From Fictibacillus norfolkensis (GTDB lineage: Bacteria; Bacillota; Bacilli; Bacillales; Fictibacillaceae), in assembly GCF_014836645.1 (NCBI RefSeq), contig NZ_JACSQM010000005.1, positions 124,001 to 188,000 on the forward strand: a DNA stretch of 64,000 nucleotides. Reading direction: 5' to 3'. The position numbers and the translations under genes are program-made. Of the stretch, positions 27,294 through 34,800 are shown in pieces. Every line of letters begins with the position of its first letter. The first letter of the stretch is position 1. The notes beneath the pieces are model-generated. The model made no database searches. It was not told where the DNA came from and saw only the letters and a program-made list of their open reading frames with translations.

Positions 27294-28141
27294 TATTGAC
27301 CACTCCCCTCACTTTTTTGATAAACACGAACATAGTCTATTAACATGTCTTTAGGATATGAATCTGTTGAACTAGGCGAACCCGGCCAGTTACCACCAAT
27401 TGCTGTATTTAAATAAATGAATAAAGGAGTAGAAGGAGCAAACTCTGTTGTTTGGAATACTTCCTGATTGTCAATTAACCAAACAATCTTGTCTTTTTCC
27501 CAAATGAGGCTGTATAGGTGAAAGTCCTTCGAGAAATCTACATCTTTACTAATAAAATGCCTGAAGTCTCTCTTTTGCTTTCCATTAGAATCCTGCCAAT
27601 GAACAACAAAATATAGTTCGTTCGGCGAATTCCCCAAGTTCTCCATCATATCAATCTCTGGCAGCCAGTTTCCGTTTATTGAATTCACTAACCAAAAAGC
27701 AGGAAATACCCCTTTACCTTTTGGAAGTTTAGCTCTTATGTCGATCTTTCCGTAAGTGAATTCCAATTTATTCTCAGTAGTCAAAGCACCAGAAGTGTAG
27801 TCTCTTCCTTTAAACCGCTCTCTTTTACTTTGGATAACAAGATGCCCGTCTTGAACCTTCACGTTTTCAGGCGTGTAGTATTGCCATTCACTATTCTTAT
27901 CAGATGGCCAATCCTGAAGGTTCCAATCTTTTAACGATGATTCATTCTGGAACTCATCACTCCACAATAATTGCCATTGATTAGTTTTTGTAGGTTGATT
28001 AATAGACTTAGTTTTAAAGATTACGTCTGAAGTGATCTCATTCAGTGATTCCACTTGTTTGATTTCAGGTTTTTTCTCTTCAATAGAATTAGTACTAGTA
28101 ATTGCCATAAAGCAAACGAGAAACAAAAATAGAACACGAAT
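27293..28141 (-). CDS. GH16 glycoside hydrolase, ATT start proposed
   Basis: A 282-residue secreted enzyme of the laminarinase/lichenase clan. Seen: W-x-LLWSDEFQNE, the catalytic PEIDMMENLG (EIDxxE), a second strand with FWLVNSINGNWLP before it, and C-terminal DYVRVYQ. The signal peptide MRVLFLFLVCFMAITS appears only if translation begins at ATT 28141, nine bases after AGGGAG. The TTG at 28126 lies 24 bases from that site and truncates the signal. It may trim or release the polymer made by the downstream synthase. It is first in the operon, behind paired SinR-type boxes. Confidence 0.87.
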   Translation of the reverse strand: MRVLFLFLVCFMAITSTNSIEEKKPEIKQVESLNEITSDVIFKTKSINQPTKTNQWQLLWSDEFQNESSLKDWNLQDWPSDKNSEWQYYTPENVKVQDGHLVIQSKRERFKGRDYTSGALTTENKLEFTYGKIDIRAKLPKGKGVFPAFWLVNSINGNWLPEIDMMENLGNSPNELYFVVHWQDSNGKQKRDFRHFISKDVDFSKDFHLYSLIWEKDKIVWLIDNQEVFQTTEFAPSTPLFIYLNTAIGGNWPGSPSSTDSYPKDMLIDYVRVYQKSEGSGQ

Positions 28142-28171
28142 TAGTAATCACTCCCTACGCATTATAGCTTT

Positions 28172-28256
28172 GTTCTTATTAAAGAACAAAACGATCAAAA
28201 AAATAGGCTGTGATCCTTATTGTTCTTTATATAAGCTTTTGTTCTTTATATAGAAC
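28172..28256 (-). promoter_or_regulatory. SinR-type operator cluster upstream of the GH16 operon
   Basis: GTTCTTATTAAAGAAC at 28172-28187 and GTTCTTTATATAGAAC at 28241-28256 are perfect GTTCT-N6-AGAAC palindromes. A single GTTCTTT lies at 28222-28228 and TAAGAAC further out at 28385-28391. The layout is the same as upstream of tapA-2. The remainder to 28539 shows no gene. Confidence 0.75.
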
Positions 28257-28539
28257 TTATTTGTTTTCAATATAGCAGGAGTTAAAAACCTTGTCAATTC
28301 TTGTTTCTTTTGGGTATCAAATTATTTTTAATAAAAAAAATGAAAGGTTAAGAGTGATGTAGTTTTTTAATTTGTGTTTTCATTTAAGAACAGTTGTGTT
28401 TCAATTTTAGTGGCTATCCCTAAGTTTTAATAACTTACAGAGTTTTGAATTTAGAATAAAATGGAATATTTCCCGTAACTGTATATTATTTGATACGAAA
28501 ATAGATACAGTTAATAAAATACTGAAGAAGTTAAATAGA

Positions 28540-29052
28540 TTGGATCCGTTCACTGAAACTAAAAATATGAAGTATTCAAATTTTGAAGGAGTTATGGATG
28601 AAAGACAGGAAACAAAACTTATAGAATTTGTTGGAGAGAAAAAGAAGGATTATTACTTAAAGAAGTGGCAGAAGGATAATAATTTTAATTGGGCTGCTTT
28701 TTTCTTAACGCTCTTATGGCTTGGGTATCGAAAGATGTACACACCCATTTTCCTTGTCTTAGATGCTTTTCTTGCCATCGATATCATTTTTCTTTTAATA
28801 GAAATTGAAGGAACACTTATCAATCGATCTCTAGGTGCTGCTCTTTCCGGCTGGCTAGGCATTGGAGGTAACCTTCTGTATAAAAAGCATGCGCAAAAAC
28901 AAATTAGCATGATTTAGCAAGGTTCAATCAGCGATAAAGAAAAGATCCATGAAATTCGCAAACTCGGTGGAACTAGTAAAATGGGTGTTTTTCTAGCATT
29001 ATTAATGATTTTGGTCTATGTTGCACTCGTTTTGCTTATTTATAGTATTTAA
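28540..29052 (+). pseudogene. DUF2628 membrane protein interrupted by an in-frame TAG
   Basis: The first 125 codons hold the DUF2628 signature (KWQKDNNFNWAAFFLTLLWL then YRKMYTPIF) and membrane segments. A TAG at 28915-28917 is followed in the same frame by 44 sense codons with an amphipathic helix (DKEKIHEIRKLGGTSKMGV) and a final membrane segment, as in longer members. The stop therefore looks like a nonsense mutation, not a natural end. The start is uncertain: TTG 28540, ATG 28567 or ATG 28593. Confidence 0.7.
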
Positions 29053-29207
29053 CAAATGGCTTCTCTTTTGGAGGAGAGAATCGTAATTTGGAAGCCAATT
29101 TGCAGGTGAAATAGCACTATAATTGGATATGTAAATGACATAAAAAACGAACAAATTTTGTCTGGTCGTTTAGCCTTATTCAATTAAAGCACCCGTTTGT
29201 TGAGTAG

Positions 29208-29537
29208 CTATCTCAATGGCTTTCCAGAGACGATATGCCAATGCAAATGTTTAGAGTCCTGATAATCCCCTAAGTTTGTAATAACTTAACAAGCTCTATT
29301 TTCTTCAGTAACCATAGTTGCCACCTTTTTAATTACTCCTAAAAGTTCCAATAATAATTCGTTATCACTTTCTTCTAATGCAATCAAAGAAGAGATATGT
29401 TTCTTAGGTATTGCAACAATATGTACGGGATAAAAAGGTCTTGTATGATAATACGCTAATACATTTTCTGTCTCTAGCACTCGATTTACTTGGGTTTTAC
29501 CACTTAAAACTTCATCACAATAAAAATCTTCAGCCAT
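29208..29537 (-). pseudogene. HIT-family protein with premature stop
   Basis: ATG follows AAGGAG. The N-terminal HIT fold is intact (ENVLAYYHTRPFYPVHIVAI then PKKHISSL). TAA at 29286-29288 stops it at codon 84. The same frame then continues with VITNLGDYQDSKHLHWHIV, which contains the catalytic His-x-His-x-His region in altered form (HLHWH), and ends at 29208. The stopped product lacks the nucleotide-binding histidines, so the gene is probably inactive. HIT proteins hydrolyse or transfer nucleotide phosphates. Confidence 0.8.
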
Positions 29538-29567
29538 ATTATTCTCCTTGAAACCCTAAGAAAATCC

Positions 29568-29933
29568 TTAAACTCCATCTGGGAAACGAAATATCGTATA
29601 GCTTTCTTTCCATACATCTCTCTTAACGATGATATTCCCTTGAACACCTTCAAAAAAGAAAGAATCACTTTCCTTTTTTACGAAGGTCCATCCTTTATCT
29701 TTCATTAACAGTTTAAGATTTTCCTCTGCTGTTCCTTTCTGCGAAATATACCATTGGAAACCCAGATGATCTGAAGGTATTAATCATTTTTCCATCTGAT
29801 TGATGGACTTCTTTAATATTTCCTCTTTATTTACATTCTTAACTGGAAACGGCTCATTAATTATATTAAATACCAATAAAGCAAGTATTAATAACGACGA
29901 TAAAATTATGATGTGCCTTTGTCTTTTATTCAA
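29568..29933 (-). pseudogene. Small signal-anchored protein with in-frame TGA
   Basis: TTG lies eight bases after GGGGGAG. A membrane segment (IIILSSLLILALLVF) is followed by a Lys-rich linker. TGA at 29784-29786 (codon 50) interrupts it. The same frame then runs 72 codons with KDKGWTFVKKESDSFFFEG and ends VWKESYTIFRFPDGV. It is a plausible small exported protein broken by one base change (TGG to TGA would suffice). The family is unknown. No Cys lies near the stop. Confidence 0.6.
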
Positions 29934-30124
29934 AATCTAAGCTCCCCCAATTACTTGATCCATCCCAAACTTGAGTTCTGGATATATGATTTTTCTACAC
30001 AATTTATTACAACCCTGCGTATTTCTATAAAATATAGTTAATATATAACTTAATTTACAAATTATGAAACTTTAGTTAGTCAAGTTCGTCTAAGGATTAC
30101 TATTAATGAGGGGAATTGTTTTGG

Positions 30125-30667
30125 TTGAATGAATTAAGAAAAGAATCTAGCCATTGTAAAGAAGAAAAACTAGTCTTCCTTATGGAACAATACGGGGCTT
30201 CACTAAACAAGATTGCCTATACATATCTTAAAGATTGGGGCAAAGCAGAAGATGTAGTACAAGAAGTCTTCATCAGCTGCTACAAAAGTCTAGATAACTT
30301 TAGAGAAGAGGCTGCTTATAAAACCTGGCTATACCGCATTACAGTTAATAAATGCATTGATCAGACAAGAAAGAAAAGATTATTTGATTATTTTTCTGTC
30401 AATGAACTGCGTGATCTATTTATTAAAACAAACCAAAGTGCTGAAAGTGAAGTTTTTCTACATAGCGATAAACACGAGTTAGCCGACGCCGTAATGAACC
30501 TCCCAATTAAATATCGAGAAGTCGTTGTCTTATATTACTATGAATGCCTATCCATTAAAGAGATCGCCCAAATTGCCGATTTGAATGCCCAGACCGTAAA
30601 AACGAGACTCAAACGTGCTAAAGAGCAGCTAAGACGAATGTACGAAAGGAGCTATAAAAATGGATAA
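30125..30667 (+). CDS. ECF-type RNA polymerase sigma factor
   Basis: A 180-residue sigma-70 factor with regions 2 and 4 only. Seen: region 2 YLKDWGKAEDVVQEVFISC then FREEAAYKTWLYRITVNKC, and region 4 LPIKYREVVVLYYYECLSIKEIA split over the helix-turn-helix, ending TVKTRLKRAKEQLRR. The start is TTG 30125, 11 bases after GAGGGG. The TTG at 30116 is too close to that site. It overlaps the next gene by eight bases, the usual sigma/anti-sigma layout. The regulon is unknown. Confidence 0.93.
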   Translation: MNELRKESSHCKEEKLVFLMEQYGASLNKIAYTYLKDWGKAEDVVQEVFISCYKSLDNFREEAAYKTWLYRITVNKCIDQTRKKRLFDYFSVNELRDLFIKTNQSAESEVFLHSDKHELADAVMNLPIKYREVVVLYYYECLSIKEIAQIADLNAQTVKTRLKRAKEQLRRMYERSYKNG

Positions 30668-31643
30668 AAGATCAAATCTAATCAAGATTGCCTTAGATTC
30701 TACATACTTTAAAGGCACAACTTTTAAAGCTTCGCAAAAATATTTCATTTTAAATAGAATAAAAAATAACGATAATCCACCAACTCGTTCAAATTTTCGT
30801 TTTAAAAAAGCCCTCAGCATCTGTGTTTATCTCATCCTGATATTAAGTATGGGAACGATCGTTACCGAAAAAATCATTTTGAAAGAGCTTGATAATACAG
30901 CTAAAACAATAGTTCCTAAACCTTCAACACCCGAACAAAAACCTCAACCAACTGATTTTACGAATGAAATTCTTTCACAAAAAGACGTTCATTATTTGAT
31001 GTTAAACAGTATGGATTATTTTAGAACTGCAAAAGGGTCACTTGAGTTTAAATCCAAGGATCAATATGAGCCCAACGTTGAATACTTAGTAAAAAATGAT
31101 GCGAAGAATTCAGTAGGATATGAGAAATATGGAAAAATGATTAAGATTGCTATAAATGGATCTTCAAGAACAATTGATTCTGAGAACAACCAAACAGTCA
31201 GAGAAACAAAGTATGAAGAGTATACAGAAGCAATTGAATTTGATAAACAAATCGAATATCGATATTCGAGTTTAGATGGAAAACCTCTATTTCGATATAG
31301 AAACGATCACCCTATTGTTGGTATTTCAAAAGGCTCATTGTTCCCGCAAGAGATTGCTACCAATTTTCTTATGAATTATGATAACTGGGAGATTAAAGAG
31401 CAAAACTTAGAATATCTTGGTCGTAAAAGTTTGCTGATTAGCGGTACTCTTGAACAGGATAATGCAAGAAGATTTCAAGGTAAAGAGTTTAGGTTTTGGA
31501 TTGATAAGCAAACGGGAATTCTTTTGACCTACGAGATATACAATTCTAATGGGGATGCTGTTGAGTATATAAAAACAAAAGAAATTATCATTGATAAGGA
31601 ATTCGGTGATGAAATCCAAAAAATAAAGGAACAGATGCGATAA
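30660..31643 (+). CDS. Membrane anti-sigma-like protein
   Basis: A 327-residue single-pass protein: a cytoplasmic N-terminus of ~48 residues (presumed sigma-binding), a membrane helix at ~50-68, a proline linker, and a large extracellular domain that resembles sigma-regulatory or LolA-like sensor domains (FWIDKQTGILLTYEIYNSNG). ATG follows AAAGGAG inside the end of the sigma gene. It should hold the sigma factor at the membrane until an envelope signal arrives. This is inferred from gene order. Confidence 0.8.
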   Translation: MDKRSNLIKIALDSTYFKGTTFKASQKYFILNRIKNNDNPPTRSNFRFKKALSICVYLILILSMGTIVTEKIILKELDNTAKTIVPKPSTPEQKPQPTDFTNEILSQKDVHYLMLNSMDYFRTAKGSLEFKSKDQYEPNVEYLVKNDAKNSVGYEKYGKMIKIAINGSSRTIDSENNQTVRETKYEEYTEAIEFDKQIEYRYSSLDGKPLFRYRNDHPIVGISKGSLFPQEIATNFLMNYDNWEIKEQNLEYLGRKSLLISGTLEQDNARRFQGKEFRFWIDKQTGILLTYEIYNSNGDAVEYIKTKEIIIDKEFGDEIQKIKEQMR

Positions 31644-31664
31644 TTGAGCATCTGTTCTTTTTTT
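31630..31664 (+). terminator. Terminator of the sigma/anti-sigma operon
   Basis: AACAGATGC and GCATCTGTT pair across nine bases that contain the stop codon, then CTTTTTTT. Confidence 0.9.
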
Positions 31665-32055
31665 AATGACTCTGTGCCTCTCCCCATATTTTTAAGCCTA
31701 TGAATATATTTTTTCAGTATTCTTTAACTCTCGTACCCAGTTATTCAACAATCCTGCTACATTTGCGGAATAAGGACAGCACGTTTTTAACCTTTTTATA
31801 TATTCGATTTCATCATTTTAATCCTTTTTCACTAAAAATGGCACGTCAATTGACAAGTGAATTTGCATACCAATACGCAGTGTGACAATAGTTTTATTGT
31901 CATCTGCTAAAACGTGTGCGAATTAAGGTGATAAAGTTATAGTTTTAAACAAAAACCTTATATACCAAGAAAAAATCGCAACGAATTGCGCTGCGATTTA
32001 TAGTCCTAATTACTATGCAATTTAATTTATTTTTTCTCGTTTTCTCCCTCAAAAG
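31665..32055. other. Non-coding stretch with two small hairpins
   Basis: No convincing gene. TGACAAT/ATTGTCA flank a short loop near 31882-31901, and AATCGCA/TGCGATT near 31974-32000. Neither has a clear T-tract. I see no other structure. Confidence 0.4.
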
Positions 32056-32081
32056 AGAACCCTTTACTATTTTAGGGTTAT
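32056..32081 (-). terminator. Terminator of the 32094 gene
   Basis: AACCCT and AGGGTT pair around a 10-base loop on the minus strand, followed by CTCTTTT. Confidence 0.65.
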
Positions 32082-32093
32082 CTCTATCCTCAA

Positions 32094-32465
32094 CTATGAG
32101 AAGATTCTTTCCTTTTTGTTTATAATCTGGTTAAGGTGAGTTTTTAATAGAACCGCTTTTTCCACAATCCCCTTTTCAAACTCCTCAATCGTAGTTTGAT
32201 CACCCTTGCTTTTGATTGGCTCTATATTGATAATTTCCTCAAGTTGCATACGAGAAACATCACACTCTTGATCTTCACTCATTTTTTTCATAAAAATAAA
32301 TGTATCCATGTCTCGGTAATTTAATTCGATTTCAATCGCAAGTTGGTCATTTGTGTATAAGAAGGTTGTTTTCCAACTCCCATCTGTATCGATCGGTTCA
32401 GAAAATCCATAATCATGTATTAAATAGTTAAAACTTTCTTCCGTAATAGATGAGAATAAATTCAT
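32094..32465 (-). CDS. Acidic cytosolic protein, hypothetical
   Basis: A 123-residue protein. Seen: SWKTTFLYTNDQLAIEIELN then YRDMDTFIFMKK, a beta-sheet pattern followed by two helices. It resembles small immunity-type or SMI1-like proteins in general shape only. ATG follows GGAGGTG. It has no toxin neighbour and is transcribed alone. Confidence 0.55.
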   Translation of the reverse strand: MNLFSSITEESFNYLIHDYGFSEPIDTDGSWKTTFLYTNDQLAIEIELNYRDMDTFIFMKKMSEDQECDVSRMQLEEIINIEPIKSKGDQTTIEEFEKGIVEKAVLLKTHLNQIINKKERIFS

Positions 32466-32613
32466 GGTAACACCTCCACTATAATTAGCATTTTCAATTT
32501 TAATTGTATTGTAAGGAATTCCTTACAGTTTACACGTTTTCTTTACATAAAGATATTACTTATTACTTTCTCCCTCATTCAGTTCAGTCCTCTTTTTATC
32601 TGATGAATTATCT

Positions 32614-32650
32614 TGTATTTGTTTGGGGTCTGACCCCAAACAAATACAAA
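32614..32650. repeat. REP-like palindrome copy a
   Basis: Core GGGGTCTGACCCC at 32626-32638. The arms extend as TTGTATTTGTTT on the left and AACAAATACAA on the right with one bulged base. Confidence 0.85.
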
Positions 32651-32679
32651 ACCTTATAATTTGTCCACTTCAGAAGGAC

Positions 32680-32731
32680 AATACAAAAATCCCCAAAAAC
32701 CATGTTTATACACAGAGTTTTTGGGGGATTT
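32680..32731 (-). terminator. Terminator of the nitronate monooxygenase-like gene
   Basis: AAATCCCC(C)AAAAAC and GTTTTTGGGGATTT pair on the minus strand, followed by TTGTATTG. Confidence 0.85.
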
Positions 32732-32752
32732 AGTTCTAAAGGACTATTAATT

Positions 32753-33727
32753 TCAAGGGATTATACTAATAGCTTCCTTTGTTTTTAAAGCTTTTTGATA
32801 TTCAGATTTCAATTCGTCGACTACTTCCTGTATGGTACCAATTCTCTTTACACTACCGACACCTTGCCCAGCTGACCAAATATCTTTCCAAGCTTTTGCT
32901 TTAGATTCAGAGAACGAGAGATCAACTGATTCTTTTTTCATTAAATTTTCTACATCAAATCCCGCTTTTTGGAGGGATGGAAGCAGGTAGTTTCCTTTTA
33001 TTCCACTAATCGCGTCTGTATAAACAAGATCCTCTAGAGTAGATTCAATCAACATCTGTCGGTAATCTTCACTCGCTGAAGATTCTTGAGTCGCTATAAA
33101 GCGCGTTCCCATGTATACGAGATCTGCTCCAAGAATCTTGGCAGCCAGTATTTCTTCACCTGTAGAAATCGCCCCAGCTAGAATCGTCATCCCATCCCAG
33201 AATTCTTTTACTGCTTTTAAGAAAGCAAATGGATTTAACGTTCCACCATGGCCACCTGCCCCACTGCACACGAGTATTAATCCATCGATGCCAGTCTTAG
33301 CAGCCTTACGGGCGTGATCAAGCGAGATGACGTCAGAGAATACGAGACCACCGTATCCATGAACGATTTTTGCCACATCGCTTGGATTACCTAGAGAAGT
33401 AATTACCACTGGCGGTTCATAGTTCTTTATTAGCTCTAAATCGTCCTCAAAACGTTTATTCGTACGGTGAACAATTAAATTAACACCCCACGGAGCTATC
33501 TTTGCAGAAGGATCTTCTTCTCTTGCTTTACTTAGCTCTTCTGAGATATGTTTCATCCAATTTTCTAATAGATCGGAGGTGCGTGCATTTAATAAAGGAA
33601 ACGTTCCTATAATTCCGTTTTTACAGCTTTCCAAAACCATATCAGGACTTGATACAAGAAACATTGGGGCGTTAATCACAGGTAAACTGAGTTGATTCGA
33701 CAAATTCATTGGCAATTTATTAGGCAA
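32753..33727 (-). CDS. Nitronate monooxygenase-like FMN enzyme
   Basis: A 324-residue TIM-barrel flavoprotein of the 2-nitropropane dioxygenase family. Seen: N-terminal PVINAPMFLVSSPDMV, VITSLGNPSD, the phosphate-binding VCSGAGGHGG and LAGAISTGEE, then GADLVYMGTRFIATQES. Members oxidise alkyl nitronates or serve as enoyl-reductase-like FMN enzymes, so the substrate is not certain. TTG 33727 is spaced from AAAGG, and the nearer ATG overlaps it. Confidence 0.9.
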   Translation of the reverse strand: MPNKLPMNLSNQLSLPVINAPMFLVSSPDMVLESCKNGIIGTFPLLNARTSDLLENWMKHISEELSKAREEDPSAKIAPWGVNLIVHRTNKRFEDDLELIKNYEPPVVITSLGNPSDVAKIVHGYGGLVFSDVISLDHARKAAKTGIDGLILVCSGAGGHGGTLNPFAFLKAVKEFWDGMTILAGAISTGEEILAAKILGADLVYMGTRFIATQESSASEDYRQMLIESTLEDLVYTDAISGIKGNYLLPSLQKAGFDVENLMKKESVDLSFSESKAKAWKDIWSAGQGVGSVKRIGTIQEVVDELKSEYQKALKTKEAISIIP

Positions 33728-33933
33728 TTTGTTCATCCTTTCAATAGTTTAAATTCATTTAATGAGTATTTATTAAGAATAATTTCAACACAAGCTGCAT
33801 CATTCCTCTAAAAAAGTTTTATAGGGGTTAATTGCGATTTCCACATATTACATTTTTGTTACAGTCATTTTCTGACAACATTTTCTATTTAGCTTGTATA
33901 TAATCAATTTTAGTTAGGGAATATGGCCTAATT

Positions 33934-34035
33934 ATCCTTCAGACAAGGGCAAACATTTTCGAAAGAAGTGGGCGCAAAGCCACGGGTCTAAAGCTTAACT
34001 TACAAAGCTATGATCGCCGGGTTACCTGGACATCA
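33934..34035 (+). ncRNA. Cyclic di-GMP-I riboswitch (GEMM) leader of sinI
   Basis: Seen in order: AGGGCAAAC, a short hairpin capped by GAAA (33961-33964), GGGCGCAAAGCCACGGGTCTAA, which is split by the GEMM consensus into GCAAAGCC and CUAA, a second arm, then GCCGGGTTACC. This is the GEMM-I layout with its tetraloop and conserved junction. CTGGA closing P1 at 34026-34030 is repeated at 34044-34048 inside the sinI ribosome site (CTGGAGGGA). The 5' strand TCCTTCAG (about 33935-33942) can pair with either copy. This suggests a translational ON switch. Confidence 0.92.
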
Positions 34036-34058
34036 TATACTTTCTGGAGGGATTCTTA

Positions 34059-34202
34059 GTGGAAAATACGTTAAAGCTAGATCACGAGTGGATTGAATTG
34101 ATTAAAGAAGCGAGAGATCAAGGTTTTACTAAAGAAGAAATTATTCGTTTTTTACAAAATCCCCAATTGGCTTTAGAAAAATATCAATTGCAAGGAAATT
34201 AA
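34059..34202 (+). CDS. sinI: SinI, anti-repressor of SinR
   Basis: A 47-residue protein starting at GTG, ten bases after GGAGGG. Seen: LDHEWIELIKEARDQGFTKE then EIIRFLQ, the SinI helix-turn that dimerises with the C-terminal half of SinR; the SinR at 34.3 kb carries the matching LDHEWAELVKEAMGSGVSKE. The gene is immediately upstream of sinR, as in B. subtilis. Its leader contains the c-di-GMP riboswitch. SinI sequesters SinR and switches on matrix genes. Confidence 0.93.
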   Translation: MENTLKLDHEWIELIKEARDQGFTKEEIIRFLQNPQLALEKYQLQGN

Positions 34203-34297
34203 TTCATTGAAATAGTAAGCAAGTCACAGAATTTATTTACTTACCTCATACAGAAAGATATAATAAAGGCAAATTATTTCTTAAATGGGGATTGCAA

Positions 34298-34621
34298 ATG
34301 ATGATTGGTGAGCGAGTAAAAAAATACCGTACCGAAAAAGGCCTCTCCATTACAGGATTGGCCGATAAAGCAGGGGTAGCAAAATCGTATATAAGTGCCC
34401 TAGAAAGAAATATTCAACAAAACCCTTCGATACAACTTCTCGAGAAGATTGCGGATGTATTGAATATTTCTGTAGATCACTTAATTAAAGCTGAAGTTGA
34501 CACAAAAAACCTAGATCACGAATGGGCTGAATTAGTGAAAGAAGCCATGGGTTCTGGTGTAAGTAAAGAGCAATTTAAAGAGTTTCTCGAATTTAACAAA
34601 TGGAAAAACAAACAAAACTAA
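34298..34621 (+). CDS. sinR: SinR, master biofilm repressor
   Basis: A 107-residue regulator with helix-turn-helix GLADKAGVAKSYISALERN, and the C-terminal LDHEWAELVKEAMGSGVSKE, QFKEFLEFNKWK, the SinI-binding and oligomerisation region. Close to B. subtilis SinR. It probably binds the GTTCT-type sites upstream of the matrix operons in this window. ATG 34298 or 34301 follows TGGGG. It is cotranscribed with sinI, possibly with its own promoter in the 95-base gap. Confidence 0.95.
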   Translation: MMIGERVKKYRTEKGLSITGLADKAGVAKSYISALERNIQQNPSIQLLEKIADVLNISVDHLIKAEVDTKNLDHEWAELVKEAMGSGVSKEQFKEFLEFNKWKNKQN

Positions 34622-34648
34622 CCACCTGATTGCATCAGGTGGTTTTTA
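34621..34648 (+). terminator. Terminator of sinI-sinR
   Basis: ACCACCTGA and TCAGGTGGT pair around TTGCA, then TTTT. Confidence 0.95.
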
Positions 34649-34706
34649 CGTTGTTGTTTTCTTTGCTGGTGTCTTCGTGGGAAGTACATAATGTGGGTTT
34701 TGTATT

Positions 34707-34729
34707 TGTGTGGGGTCAGACCCCACACA
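34707..34729. repeat. REP-like palindrome copy b
   Basis: Core GGGGTCAGACCCC at 34712-34724. The arms extend with TGTGT/ACACA. TTTGTATTTG lies to the left. Confidence 0.85.
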
Positions 34730-34800
34730 GATGTTTAGTAGTAAATAAATTAGGGAACGGGAAAAGGGTGTCTACTATTTTTGTCTATGGAGGATTATAA

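Noticed and set aside
29784..29786. UGA in the small signal-anchored gene as selenocysteine
   Set aside because: No Cys or redox motif surrounds it, and two neighbouring genes carry TAG and TAA, so simple decay is more likely.
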